A stretch of DNA of 64,000 nucleotides from Candidatus Fluviicola riflensis (GCA_002243285.1 CP022585.1:2716641-2780640), one strand, 5' to 3'. Counted from the stretch's first letter, positions 17,901 through 27,018 are shown. The notes: generated by a model not told the origin, from the letters alone. Program-made: numbers and translations.

Positions 17901-20231
17901 ACGCAAGGCGCGCATTTGAGCTGTGTATTTAGACATCACATTTACGTCAGGGTTCGCAAATTGAGTAGTTGTAGTAAAGACTGAGGTATTGAACTGAGGT
18001 GCAACCATTGCATCGATTGTGAGGTTCGCACCTTTATAAATTTTGTTTAGTTCCGTTTCAATTTGCGCTTCGTTGATACTCATTGCCACAAGCGGAACAA
18101 TGGTCACTTTTTTGGTGATTGGCTCGTAAGATTTCACGCTCAATTTACCCAACTTCAATCCTTCATACATGGCATAAACCGTGTAACTTGTCGCGCTTTG
18201 TGGAAGTGTTAACAGATACGTAGAATCGTTTAGCTGAGTTCGCGAAATGGTGGTGTTAGATCCCGCTAGTTGGAAGGTCAACCCCGCTGGTAAAAAGCCT
18301 ACTGTATTGACGTGAACAACGGCTTTAACTTGTGCTGTTCCCGTGAGTGCTTTACTCTTATTGGGTACAAAATAAATGAACTGATCGGGCGAACCTGTTT
18401 GGCAGATTATCGCCTCATACCCGCTACTGAATTGGGAATATGCTTTTTTGTCAAAGGTTGCCGTTTCGCTTGGGTCATTGCTTGCGGGTTCAAAGTGAAC
18501 CACCAAATTTTTGGTCGCATCTAAGTTGTCATTTGATGGTGTAACACCGTAGGTTGTGACAATCATTGTTCCGTCTGGCCAGAATTGATATTCGACGTTA
18601 TCACCTCCGTGAATCACTATCGGTAATTCACCATTGAAGGTGAAAAACAACGAATCACCACCCACAACAACGAACACGGTAGAGTCGTTCAAGAAACCGC
18701 CTGATTCGATAATTCCCGCTAGTGTAGTGTCAACTCCTGCCTGATCCAAATACTGATCATTGAGCCAATTATCTACACCGTCAGTGATGGCACTTGCCAT
18801 TCCTTCGCGTACATTGTACTCGCGATCAACCAACAAATCATCGAACTTTACTTTAATTCGCGCACCGCCTAAAAAACCGTGTGGTATTGTTCCTCGCCCT
18901 TTAAAATGTCCTGCTTGACCAAGTGGCAAAATATCGGTTACCTCCAGTGCAAATTGACCGATTTGGAACACGTCTCCCATGTGCGCACTTAACAGCGGTT
19001 GGTATTGCGTTGGCAAATATGGAATATCAGCCTCACCACATGCGTATTCGCGAACGGCAGGAGTGGTAAAAGTTGCTATAGCAGATGGTTCACTCATGAA
19101 GTTGCCCGCAATTCCGCTCACCCGTACTTCATAGGCACGTTCAGGAATCAAGCGGTAAATCGGAAATTGGAAACCCGAAACGGTATCAGGCCACCACGTC
19201 CATGTTTCACCTTCCAATGAAGTCGGGCGGAATTCAACCAAATAACGATTATACGCTGAAAGCCCTGCGTTTGGCGTTTCATCTATTACTGTCCACGATG
19301 CAAGCCCTTTACGACTGCTCACGCCTTGGGCTGTTACATTGATTACCAGACCATCGGAAAGCGATTCAGCCAGTGTTTGAGGTTTGCCGTAATAAAATGC
19401 GCATGGTGTTGATAATCCGCTATTGGTGATCATTTGAACCGGAACACCATTGCTTGTCAGTTGCGCCTGTACCCGCCAAACGTATTTCACGCCCTGTTGC
19501 CATGCAAGATCGAAATTTGATACTTGCACCATCGGGAATGTGGTTTGTGTTTGGTACACCAAGCCTTGTCCCGATTGGAAAATAGTGAAGTTGGTAGTAT
19601 CAATCCATTCGTACAACGAAAAGGTGTAATTAAGATCCGTTCCGATGCTTGGAATGTAGTTCTGCGGTGGTGACCATTGGAAGGTCTGGAACATCGCGGA
19701 GGTATCAACCACCGAATTACAAACAGGTAAAAAGGCTTGAGGTGGTTGCATAAGCTGCAGGAAGAAAGCTGTGCAATTATTCGTCGCAAGCACCGCCCCG
19801 TTGGCGTTATCTTCTACCACTTCAACGCAAATAGTGGTAAAGCCCTCTAGTAAATTATTTAAGTCAGGATTTCCCGAAAGAGCAGTCAGTGCGTTTTCCT
19901 GCAATAAGGGCAACACGTCACTACCCTGGATGAAAACGGGAAACCCTGCCGTTAGTTGGAATACATTACCCACGGGTACATCGGTTCGGGTTTGAACCAC
20001 GTAACCTTGCCCCTCGATTTTCAAACGCAACCTTACATTTACAGGCGGGGCGTTAAAATCAGTGAGCGTTGCAATGATGAGCAAGTGGTTATTCTGATCA
20101 CCGTAATGCGACAAGAAATTATAGTAAGGCGGTGTAGTTGATACCGACACCTGAACGGGATAAACCTGGGCGTTGACAACGGTTGTTGTCAGGAGCAGTA
20201 AAAGAGTAAGAACCGATTTGAAAAAACTCAT
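14976..20231 (-). CDS. TANFOR-metzincin-TNT polymorphic toxin
   Basis: 1751 residues, secreted. Order: signal peptide (1-22, ends VVNAQ); TANFOR-like domain (about 23-170, YPVQVSVSTTPPY, RLRLKIEGQG, CVEVVED); FN3-like region (about 290-395); metzincin-like protease with HELGH at 834-838, a downstream His (HELGHGLGALQH) and a Met-turn-like NLMDY; a long linker; a pre-toxin segment near 1420-1480 (DILGCIPLVDYVADCAG); and a C-terminal TNT-like domain from WPPMSGF at 1619. The TNT part shows DRFQKEN, SRALG and APWFNEIGGAVQV, matching the WPP, DRFG, RALP and PWFG-GGxQ signatures of tuberculosis necrotizing toxin, which hydrolyses NAD+. There is no T9SS sorting domain, so export is not explained by its own C-terminus. 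It starts 23 bp after the barrel gene. The toxin end is visibly more AT-rich than the rest. Confidence 0.88.
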   Translation of the reverse strand: MSFFKSVLTLLLLLTTTVVNAQVYPVQVSVSTTPPYYNFLSHYGDQNNHLLIIATLTDFNAPPVNVRLRLKIEGQGYVVQTRTDVPVGNVFQLTAGFPVFIQGSDVLPLLQENALTALSGNPDLNNLLEGFTTICVEVVEDNANGAVLATNNCTAFFLQLMQPPQAFLPVCNSVVDTSAMFQTFQWSPPQNYIPSIGTDLNYTFSLYEWIDTTNFTIFQSGQGLVYQTQTTFPMVQVSNFDLAWQQGVKYVWRVQAQLTSNGVPVQMITNSGLSTPCAFYYGKPQTLAESLSDGLVINVTAQGVSSRKGLASWTVIDETPNAGLSAYNRYLVEFRPTSLEGETWTWWPDTVSGFQFPIYRLIPERAYEVRVSGIAGNFMSEPSAIATFTTPAVREYACGEADIPYLPTQYQPLLSAHMGDVFQIGQFALEVTDILPLGQAGHFKGRGTIPHGFLGGARIKVKFDDLLVDREYNVREGMASAITDGVDNWLNDQYLDQAGVDTTLAGIIESGGFLNDSTVFVVVGGDSLFFTFNGELPIVIHGGDNVEYQFWPDGTMIVTTYGVTPSNDNLDATKNLVVHFEPASNDPSETATFDKKAYSQFSSGYEAIICQTGSPDQFIYFVPNKSKALTGTAQVKAVVHVNTVGFLPAGLTFQLAGSNTTISRTQLNDSTYLLTLPQSATSYTVYAMYEGLKLGKLSVKSYEPITKKVTIVPLVAMSINEAQIETELNKIYKGANLTIDAMVAPQFNTSVFTTTTQFANPDVNVMSKYTAQMRALRDAYLADHELESGTYLMFVVPSFSNSQLDGYMVRGRGVGFLAQSTLTSGPTFAHTVAHELGHGLGALQHAWGETESLKSTTDNLMDYSESTHLIKQQWEGLRNPAPFTVLFDNDEDGMAQNSFLGVRSELLTTVVDYDEIFIHNYAGGDQFIYRAQNGTYFKLGDTNYLKLNSVYLRNGFIIGGKYGNTQFELCNTYYDFALNQHGKTVFFYSDEIENRFEDVPASNGDTITLINPHETDIRQLEIIPCSQVTGYLADLYDSNLPNVQDDSLIFLASDCPPQNAEAGNCNTTYYQTINNLDRTAMREHVASFVSGSNLNYTVNPIKAFKFSSNEVFNYFSPKEELVIKEKVKALQLYQPDVVVGYILTENLDTDKLFSTQQLNELAQDAVQYALTINPNKKLAILVLNIPKYQQSGEYTQHENCYTLGFAVSDPSMIKPGSTVEDIFGTTSMEAFHAFFSLLKKPCKIINVHERFNGELVVNTIDRTAVGKEVYGSPFVLKANYVVSNFRNEYIQKVAAIGTANQHYENGIQNPSNASSTAQEQLLAEEAMLVTQAENALATSITEWQSLESLTNKDNWNIEDVEVYEMMTFFENLKESYITEDVVMAEVKQRKSGDLEWLSTINLPANPTSIYYEYDDEELVDNIIYGLIDILGCIPLVDYVADCAGVLYSSIRGNGTNVAIYSTALATPFVGAAVYKQGEKAVAYFTKKVDNVTYQLTAKNLDEVLGAEWVKISDNVPVKQDKLTQALTDLNSSENLQKFSQADRKAAYDYAKANADEVIEIVRGVSKNDYIQSVYDFRDGTNSELADLTWELWKDEEWTQIENIFRSNNINYDASIDNVWPPMSGFRNLNGELVGSDLNDELFDRFQKENSLGGSFASPVPENQSVYSLQSRALGVNYDDLSDLGQEYYYFKFKIVNAPNDLTFKYGEAAPWFNEIGGAVQVKSSTGFHNLTEHIQIVEKWKFINGQWIQIL

Positions 20232-20254
20232 GTTGTATTGTGTATAGTGGGGTA

Positions 20255-22054
20255 TTAAAATGAATAGTTAACGTTGGCAATAACTGTCAGATTCTTCGGC
20301 GAAGGCGCGCCTTCCAACACTGCGAATTTTTGAGTGTAATTGGCGTTTAACCCAAGATTCACTTTTCCGAATTTCTTGTCCCATAATTCCGGAGTCATAG
20401 TTGTTCCCAAACGCAAATTCATTACATGGTTGGTTAACTGTTCACTGGATAATTGCCTGTTGTAAGTCGCTCCCGACTGTACATTCAACTTTTTGTTGAA
20501 CAACGGTTTTGAAGCCGTTAAACCCGGACCGTAATAGATAGTCGTTTGCCCAATCATGTTGGATTGATTGTAATTGAAAACGTACCCAAGGGTCATTCCT
20601 GAATTCAACTTTAAACTATGCGACACCATTGCCGTGTACACATCAACAGGAGTTGAGTTACCCGACACGTTGAAACCAAAAGCTGCTGCATCCTGCAAAC
20701 GACCAGTGATATTTTGAGAATTGGAGTAGGAGAATGTTGTGGAAACGGCTTGTTTGAGCGTCTTTCCAAAGGTATAATTAACGTTACCGTTGTAGCTTTC
20801 CGACGTTTGGTAGTAGTTCATTGTATCGGTCAGGACGTTGTAAAACGGATCGGCTGACGGGTTACGTCTTGAAAAACTTGAAAAGTTGGAGTAGTTCCCG
20901 CTAATACTCATTCCTTTTATCGGTTGCGCTGAAAGGCTCACATTACCAACCCATCGCTTTTGAGAATTGGCGTTTTGATTGCTCAGGTTGTTGCGCTGAA
21001 ATCCTGTATTGATGGCAATGGTTAACTTGCTTTTGAACAGCGCAAGCGTTGGCGCAATGGTGATGTTTTCCAAATCGTTGTTAAAGAATAACCCGCCCAA
21101 TGTCAAATAACTCGGGTCAATGTGTTCGTATTTCAAGGCGATTCCGAATATTTTGTAGCGGTAATTGATTGAGGCGTTGTAAGCATTCTTTGCAACCGTG
21201 GATGAATTGCCCTGAATCAACCCGTAATAAAACGGCTTTTTACCCGTACTTGCACTACTGTCAACAATTAGGACGTTTCGAGTGAGTAAACTACTTGCAA
21301 ATTCAGCCTGTAATTGAAGCGTTTTCAGAACCGTAATTTTACCGCTCAATGATGCCACAATATTATCCATTGGGGTTAGTTCCGTATTAGGAGAAAGAGC
21401 CGTTAAGGTTCGCTGATCGTCGAGTGCTTTTAGCAAGATGAGTTTTGCCCCGGCTTTTTGACCTTCGTAGCCGACCGTTAACCCGTAGCCCATTCGACGG
21501 TACGAAACCGTTGAAACGTTGTTTACCGTTGCATCATATTCGACCGCCTTTTTCAATCGACCTCCAAAGGCTTGTACCCGCCACTTTTTAGGTGAGAGTT
21601 CCACACCACCACCCGCGAAGTTTAACCCCGAATAGGTGTACGGTGAAAAGTTCATAGAGGTAATACCGATATGCGTTTTTACCCATTTGTAAGACGGATG
21701 TAAAGCTGTCATATTGAAGGGCTGAGTATAGCTTTTGCCCGCATTGGAAAAGCTGAATGTAAATGGCAAGGAAACACCCAAAACATTAACGCTAATATTC
21801 CCCGTGAACACCCATGAAAGCGGATCACGGTATTGGGGTTGGTCATCCACGAAATTACCAACCATGTTGTAACCCATTCCACCGTTGACCTTTACCATGT
21901 CTTTTTTACCAATCTGATCTAAATCCTGGGAAAAAACAACAGAATTGAACAACAGAAAAAATAACAACCAAACGTGCGTTGCCGTAAGCGCGGGACGCAT
22001 CCCGCGCCGGAAACCACCATCAATGCGCCAAAAACAACTATAAAACCGCCCCAT
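20255..22054 (-). CDS. Outer-membrane beta-barrel protein of the toxin cluster
   Basis: 599 residues. After a signal-peptide core (WLLFFLLFNSVVFSQ) almost the whole protein is alternating amphipathic strands with Asn/Ser/Gly turns, ending in NVNYSF, a typical BAM recognition end with terminal Phe. There is no TonB box or plug visible. It sits directly upstream of the TANFOR toxin and overlaps the 1215-residue gene by one base (TGATG), so it is in one transcript. Export or anchoring of the toxin is inferred. The N-terminus is odd: about 28 residues precede the hydrophobic core, and codons here are formed by a GC-rich palindrome at 21988-22007, so the functional start may be the Met 19 codons in. 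Confidence 0.88.
   Translation of the reverse strand: MGRFYSCFWRIDGGFRRGMRPALTATHVWLLFFLLFNSVVFSQDLDQIGKKDMVKVNGGMGYNMVGNFVDDQPQYRDPLSWVFTGNISVNVLGVSLPFTFSFSNAGKSYTQPFNMTALHPSYKWVKTHIGITSMNFSPYTYSGLNFAGGGVELSPKKWRVQAFGGRLKKAVEYDATVNNVSTVSYRRMGYGLTVGYEGQKAGAKLILLKALDDQRTLTALSPNTELTPMDNIVASLSGKITVLKTLQLQAEFASSLLTRNVLIVDSSASTGKKPFYYGLIQGNSSTVAKNAYNASINYRYKIFGIALKYEHIDPSYLTLGGLFFNNDLENITIAPTLALFKSKLTIAINTGFQRNNLSNQNANSQKRWVGNVSLSAQPIKGMSISGNYSNFSSFSRRNPSADPFYNVLTDTMNYYQTSESYNGNVNYTFGKTLKQAVSTTFSYSNSQNITGRLQDAAAFGFNVSGNSTPVDVYTAMVSHSLKLNSGMTLGYVFNYNQSNMIGQTTIYYGPGLTASKPLFNKKLNVQSGATYNRQLSSEQLTNHVMNLRLGTTMTPELWDKKFGKVNLGLNANYTQKFAVLEGAPSPKNLTVIANVNYSF
21988..22007. repeat. GC-rich palindrome inside the start of the barrel gene
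   Basis: Near-perfect 20-bp palindrome with arms GCGCGGGA and TCCCGCGC around CGCA. A near-identical copy sits in the ung-prfC gap at 58851-58876. Here it is translated as part of the N-region of the signal peptide. Confidence 0.8.
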
Positions 22055-25000
22055 CAGTTCAGAATTAAAGTTACTTGTCTAACATCATAATCCGAAATCA
22101 CATGCAAATGATACGTACCCGATTGCGTTCCGATTGGAAAAACAAAAGGCAACGAAACCGTAGTTCCAAAACCACTGGCTTGCATTCCGTTTATTGGTTG
22201 CGCCAAATCATTGGTCACAAATACAGCGTAATGTTGAGCCGTTCCAAACACAATATCAGCCGTAAACACTCCTATTGTTGGGTTCGGGTACACGTCAAGC
22301 GATTGGATTTTTACCGAATTATAGCTAGTTGGGTAATCCGGTGCAACGCTGTCGGTGTAAACGATTTTCGATAGCGTATAACTGCATGTATCTTGATAAC
22401 CAACAAGCGTAATGATTGAACTACTCGAATCTTGCGGTAGCTGAATGAGTGCTAACGAATCGGATTCATAAAATACAATCGTACCAAGTGGGAACACCCA
22501 ACCCGTTGAGTCAAAACCTTGGTAAAGTGTATTGTTGATAACCGCAAGCGTGTCACCCAACTCAGAATAGGTAGAGACTAAAAAACTCATCGTTGGAGCG
22601 CTTGCCGATGCGTCTACCGTTTGGTCAAAATCGTACACGCAGCCTAGCGCATCTTTTACGAAAATGGTATAGTCACCTTCTGATAAAGAATCAAACAGCA
22701 GATTACCCGTGTAGGTCGTCCCGTCAATGGAATATTGATACGTTCCCGTCCCGCCTGTTACATTGGTAATTTGAAGACTGCCGTTTGATTCTCCACAACC
22801 CATAAAAGCACTGATTGTTGCTTGAATCGGTGGGGTAATGGAAATGTTAATGGTGTCGTGACCTACGCAACCACTCTGGGAAGTTGCAACAACGGTTAAC
22901 TGGGTATCAGTTCCACCGATGCCAGAACCGCTTTGCGTTGTCTCACCTGTTGACCATACATAAGAAACGGGTTCGCTAATGTTTACGGGGGTTGTTTGAA
23001 CGCTGAACGGTAAAGCAGGACAAACAACCGTATCGTTTGAAGTCAAAACCATTTCTTGGGTCAAATCAACTGTTACAGTATCGTAAGAAGTGCAACCACT
23101 AGAGTTTACAACAACTTGGTAAATGTAATCCCCGACAGCATCCACAAAAAGCGAATTACTGCCCGTTGGCACTGCAAATTCGTCTAACCAACTTTCGGTT
23201 ACTTGTCCGCCTGTTTGGGTATGAATAAGCGTTAAGGTATCAACTGAACAATTGATGGATGAAAGCCCCGTGAAAGGTGCAACAAACGGCACATTGAGAT
23301 CAAAATAAATAATCACTTCGCTTGTGTCGCGACAACCGTTTAAAGCGTTTTCAGTGACAAACTGCCAGGTGTTTGTGTTGTTGAACATTCCCAAGCTATC
23401 AGCAGTTGAAAGGCTTAAATTAGTGGTGTTATTTTGAACCCAATATACCGTACCATTTCCCGCGTTAGGGTCGAAGGGATCAACTGCACAATCAATGCTA
23501 ATTGCCGTTGTTGTACAGTTAATGGTATCAGTAATTAATTCAGCGGGGAAATTGCTGTAATTGGATAAGATGCCTGTAATAAGTGTGTTATCAAATTGTG
23601 CATCAAACCCCGTTCGGGCCTTGCATCCGTTTGTGATTGATACCGCGTAAGCGTAAAAATTTGAATCAGTCAGACTTGCCGAATGGATCGTTAAGGGATT
23701 TGCAAATTGTACCGTTGTATCGCTTGCAGTTGTCCAATAAGTAGAACAACCTGCAACACTTGCACTTAAATTTATTTGTGTAATGGCACACGTAAAATAG
23801 GGTGCGGAAATGGTTAAACTATCCTGTGAAATGGTGGGCGGTGTGGTGTTTTCCCAAACAAAAACACTGTCATTGTTTTTACAACCTGTCACTGGATTTG
23901 TTACAGTAGCGTAGTAGGTTCCCGATGGGTAAAAGATTGAAGGTTGAACACCTGTACCAAAAATGGTAAGCGTGTCGTTTGAGCTAACAGGTGTTACAGT
24001 GTTGGGGTACGCCCATTGAAAGTTAACGCCCGCTGTACTCGACTGCGCAACCAAGTTCAACGTATCAATTACACACGTAAAACTAAGGGTATCAAACGGC
24101 AAGCTGATAGCGGGCAACGGATTCACTGTAATAGCCACACTTTGCGATTTAGCGTACAAATAATCACTTGCCGTATTACAGGTATTGTACGGTTCAACGG
24201 TGAGTGTCCCTGAAGTTGAGCCAAGAGGGAAACGTAATTGAATACTCGATGCATTGGCGGTCGTATTCATCACAGGCACAGTGTAAGGAACAAACGCACC
24301 GTTATTGATAGAATACTCGACACCCGTTCCGGAATACGTCCATTTGTAGCCCGTTTCAAAATTCACGTCTGGGATTGTGTAAGTCACTGTTTCATTCGGA
24401 CATACCGAAAGCGTTGGATTTATGAACGGGCCAGGGTTTTGAGGTTCAAGACAAAAAACGGCTAATCCTGTTCGTACCTGACCACCCGCGTTTGTCATTC
24501 CTTTTTCAGACAAAAACAGATAGTTATTTACTTGTATCAGGTTGTTGGCAGTATCGATATGAGAACCCGACGAAGTAACGGAAATGGACGAACCAATTTG
24601 CGTAAAATTCAACGCGTTTGTAACAAGCGCACTGTTTAGGCTGTGACGTTGCAATGTTGGTGTTGTCCCTTTGTACATGAACAAATCACCGTTATAGCCC
24701 ATTTGCCCCCATACATTCGTGGCAAAGCCTGTCAATAAAGGATTAATGGCATACTGCGAATTTCCGCTGGGTGCATTGCCAAAGAGTTTGCAAATGATCA
24801 TATTTGAAGCCAATGACGCGCTTCCGTCTATACCGCCATCGGTGGCAAGTAATAAAGTGTCGTTTAACTGTGCTAATGAATGGAATCCGTGACGTGTTCC
24901 TGCCGATGCTGTAAACGTTCCATTCAATGAGAGATTTGTATTTCTACGCTGAATGGACGGGTTAACACCTCCGTTATTGATTGGGAAATCTTGCGACCCG

Positions 25001-25701
25001 ATAAAGTAATTATTGGAGGCTTGCAGGATGGAAACCGCCCCAACATCAAAAGAAGTGAATGATTGCGGTGCGCTGTTCAAAACGGCTAATCTTGAACCCG
25101 GTGAGGTGATTAATCTTAATGCCAATAAATTATCTTCGACCACATCACAAACGGACGGTATTGGCTCATTGATATTGATTCCTTCAAACTCACCTGCAAC
25201 CAGCAATGTATCTCCCGAAATTTCCAGATCAAAAACACCATTATCGAAATTTCCACCACCGCTTTGCATGAAATAGTTCCAAGCATTAATACCAAATAAT
25301 GATAGATCGGAAACACCCAACGTTCCTGAATGATAAAACAACGCCATTGATTCTCTTGGCAGACCATTGATCGAATTAAATTCCCCACCAATGACCATGT
25401 AGTGATTCACACCAACGTTGGTGTATTCTACTGATCGGATTGCTCCATCGATAGAAGTGATTGGATTTACACTAGATAAAACATTGAAAAAAGAACCATT
25501 CAGGAAAGCCATGTTCCTGCGGGCAACACCATTAATGGTCGTGAACTCACCAACAACCACATAGACATTGGCACTCGCAATGTATTCCACATCGTAAATA
25601 CACCCGTTAGTGCTTAGGTTCAAGTTGGTCGTTTTGAGGACCTGGGTCTTTCCGGAAAGGCAAAGAAAAAACAGTGAACTTATCAGGAATAGTTTTAGCA
25701 T
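22054..25701 (-). CDS. Large secreted protein with T9SS type A sorting domain
   Basis: 1215 residues. Signal peptide (cleavage near SGKTQ). The first 130 residues contain delta-60-like motifs (VVVGEFTTINGVARRNMAFL and GGEFNSINGLPRESMAL). Residues of about 410-1100 are Ig/PKD-like modules rich in Thr/Ser/Asn, with regularly placed Cys pairs (FTCVIDTLNL, NCTTTAISIDC, CGESNGSLQIT). The C-terminal 85 residues are a T9SS type A domain (DVYPNPTIGVF, GTYHLHVISD). Head gene of the minus-strand cluster, overlapping the barrel gene by one base. A surface adhesin or scaffold role is inferred. A 7/8 match to the -7 box on the minus strand (TAACTTTA) lies at 25737-25730. Confidence 0.9.
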   Translation of the reverse strand: MLKLFLISSLFFLCLSGKTQVLKTTNLNLSTNGCIYDVEYIASANVYVVVGEFTTINGVARRNMAFLNGSFFNVLSSVNPITSIDGAIRSVEYTNVGVNHYMVIGGEFNSINGLPRESMALFYHSGTLGVSDLSLFGINAWNYFMQSGGGNFDNGVFDLEISGDTLLVAGEFEGININEPIPSVCDVVEDNLLALRLITSPGSRLAVLNSAPQSFTSFDVGAVSILQASNNYFIGSQDFPINNGGVNPSIQRRNTNLSLNGTFTASAGTRHGFHSLAQLNDTLLLATDGGIDGSASLASNMIICKLFGNAPSGNSQYAINPLLTGFATNVWGQMGYNGDLFMYKGTTPTLQRHSLNSALVTNALNFTQIGSSISVTSSGSHIDTANNLIQVNNYLFLSEKGMTNAGGQVRTGLAVFCLEPQNPGPFINPTLSVCPNETVTYTIPDVNFETGYKWTYSGTGVEYSINNGAFVPYTVPVMNTTANASSIQLRFPLGSTSGTLTVEPYNTCNTASDYLYAKSQSVAITVNPLPAISLPFDTLSFTCVIDTLNLVAQSSTAGVNFQWAYPNTVTPVSSNDTLTIFGTGVQPSIFYPSGTYYATVTNPVTGCKNNDSVFVWENTTPPTISQDSLTISAPYFTCAITQINLSASVAGCSTYWTTASDTTVQFANPLTIHSASLTDSNFYAYAVSITNGCKARTGFDAQFDNTLITGILSNYSNFPAELITDTINCTTTAISIDCAVDPFDPNAGNGTVYWVQNNTTNLSLSTADSLGMFNNTNTWQFVTENALNGCRDTSEVIIYFDLNVPFVAPFTGLSSINCSVDTLTLIHTQTGGQVTESWLDEFAVPTGSNSLFVDAVGDYIYQVVVNSSGCTSYDTVTVDLTQEMVLTSNDTVVCPALPFSVQTTPVNISEPVSYVWSTGETTQSGSGIGGTDTQLTVVATSQSGCVGHDTINISITPPIQATISAFMGCGESNGSLQITNVTGGTGTYQYSIDGTTYTGNLLFDSLSEGDYTIFVKDALGCVYDFDQTVDASASAPTMSFLVSTYSELGDTLAVINNTLYQGFDSTGWVFPLGTIVFYESDSLALIQLPQDSSSSIITLVGYQDTCSYTLSKIVYTDSVAPDYPTSYNSVKIQSLDVYPNPTIGVFTADIVFGTAQHYAVFVTNDLAQPINGMQASGFGTTVSLPFVFPIGTQSGTYHLHVISDYDVRQVTLILN

Positions 25702-25859
25702 AAATGAATTCTTTTACTCAGCAGGGACGTAAAGTTAAACGAAAAATATAATCGAATTGTATTTATAGTTAAAAATGTGGTTTCCCGCAGCTTGATGTGC
25801 TTCTTCATAAATGGTTGGAACGGTGGAATTCCCTTATGTTACTGTCCAGTCTTAAAACC

Positions 25860-25980
25860 GCACAATCATATCACAATCATATCACAATCATATCACAATC
25901 ATATCACAATCGTATCTATTCGTATCGAATCATATCATTTTTATATTCTAATCGTATATTTTCGTATCAAATCGTATCAA
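25860..25980 (+). repeat. Tandem 11-bp repeats in the leader of the Fic gene
   Basis: Four successive copies of an 11-bp unit (CACAATCATAT and its rotation) are followed by degenerate GTATC/CGTAT units up to the ATG. The array sits immediately upstream of the start at 25981 and is therefore in the promoter or 5' leader. There are no spacers, so it is not a CRISPR. Confidence 0.85.
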
Positions 25981-27018
25981 ATGGACAACGTATATAATTT
26001 CAGTTTGAGTGTTGACTGGAAGCTAATTAACCTGATCAGTGAAATAGACCGGTTTGATTCCCAATGGACTGCTATTGAAAGAAAGGAGGGCCAGAGCCTC
26101 AAAGAACTAAAAACCATAGCAACTGTGCAAAGTGTAGGGGCTTCAAACCGGATTGAAGGGAATAAAATGAGCGATGAGGAAGTTGATGTATTGCTTCAAA
26201 AAATAGACATCGCAAAGCTTACCAACCGGGATTCCCAGGAAGTTGTCGGCTATTTTGAGGCTTTGGATTTAATCTCGGAATCTTATGAAAGCATTACCAT
26301 CACTGAAAACAACATCAAAAGCCTGCACAACACATTGATGAAATACAGTACTCAAGACGAATGGCACAAAGGAAATTACAAACTACACAGCAATGCCGTG
26401 GAAGCTTCTTTTCCGGATGGCACACGCCAAATCGTGTTTCAAACAACTGAAGCAGGATTTGCTACCGAAGATGCTATGAGGCAACTGACAAACTGGTATA
26501 ACTCCGAAAATGAAGTTCATCCGCTGATTAAGATAGCTTCTTTCGTGTACGATTTTTTGAGCGTCCATCCTTTCCAGGATGGGAATGGCAGATTGAGCCG
26601 GCTTATTTCTACGCTTCTATTATTAAAAAAAGGATATAAATGGATCCAATACGTGAGTTTTGAACACGAAATAGAAAACTATAAAACGGAATATTATCAA
26701 GCCCTCAGGAGCTCTCAGGTACAACGGCCAAATGAAGATATAACAGTCTGGATCCTGTTCTTTTTACGTTGTTTAAAAAACATTCAATCACAGTTAAGGA
26801 GCAAGCTGGAAGAAAGCGGTTTGGAATCTACCCTTTCAACAAGAGAAAAATCAATTTTTGCAATCATTCAAAATCGCCCGGGTATTCAATCCGGAGAAAT
26901 TTCTGAAAAATTATCCATTCCCTCTCCCACAGTTAAACGAATTTTAGCTGAGCTGTTAAGTAAAGGACTAATAGAAAAACGAGGAAACGGTCGTGCCATC
27001 AGTTATACCGTAAAATAG
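25981..27018 (+). CDS. Fic family protein with C-terminal winged helix
   Basis: 345 residues from the ATG at 25981; the longer open frame from 25777 is rejected because its first 68 codons read through the tandem repeat. The Fic core motif HPFQDGNGRLSR begins at residue 196, with all catalytic positions (His, Asp, Gly-Asn-Gly-Arg) intact, so AMP or another nucleotide moiety transfer to a target hydroxyl is expected. An N-terminal inhibitory helix motif SNRIEGN (about residue 55) marks it as a self-inhibited class II Fic protein. The last 70 residues form a winged helix (QSGEISEKLSIPSPTVKRIL), suggesting DNA binding or autoregulation. The target is unknown. Stand-alone gene. Confidence 0.92.
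   Translation: MDNVYNFSLSVDWKLINLISEIDRFDSQWTAIERKEGQSLKELKTIATVQSVGASNRIEGNKMSDEEVDVLLQKIDIAKLTNRDSQEVVGYFEALDLISESYESITITENNIKSLHNTLMKYSTQDEWHKGNYKLHSNAVEASFPDGTRQIVFQTTEAGFATEDAMRQLTNWYNSENEVHPLIKIASFVYDFLSVHPFQDGNGRLSRLISTLLLLKKGYKWIQYVSFEHEIENYKTEYYQALRSSQVQRPNEDITVWILFFLRCLKNIQSQLRSKLEESGLESTLSTREKSIFAIIQNRPGIQSGEISEKLSIPSPTVKRILAELLSKGLIEKRGNGRAISYTVK

Noticed and set aside
14976-20231. T9SS sorting domain on the TANFOR toxin
   Set aside because: The C-terminus is the TNT-like toxin domain; no PNP entry motif or type A/B domain is visible, so export by T9SS is not supported by its own sequence.
25860-25980. Short repeats resembling a CRISPR array
   Set aside because: The repeats are directly tandem with no unique spacers, and no cas genes are nearby.
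25777-25980. Long N-terminal extension of the Fic protein
   Set aside because: The extension is translation of the tandem repeat; the family start aligns with the ATG at 25981.
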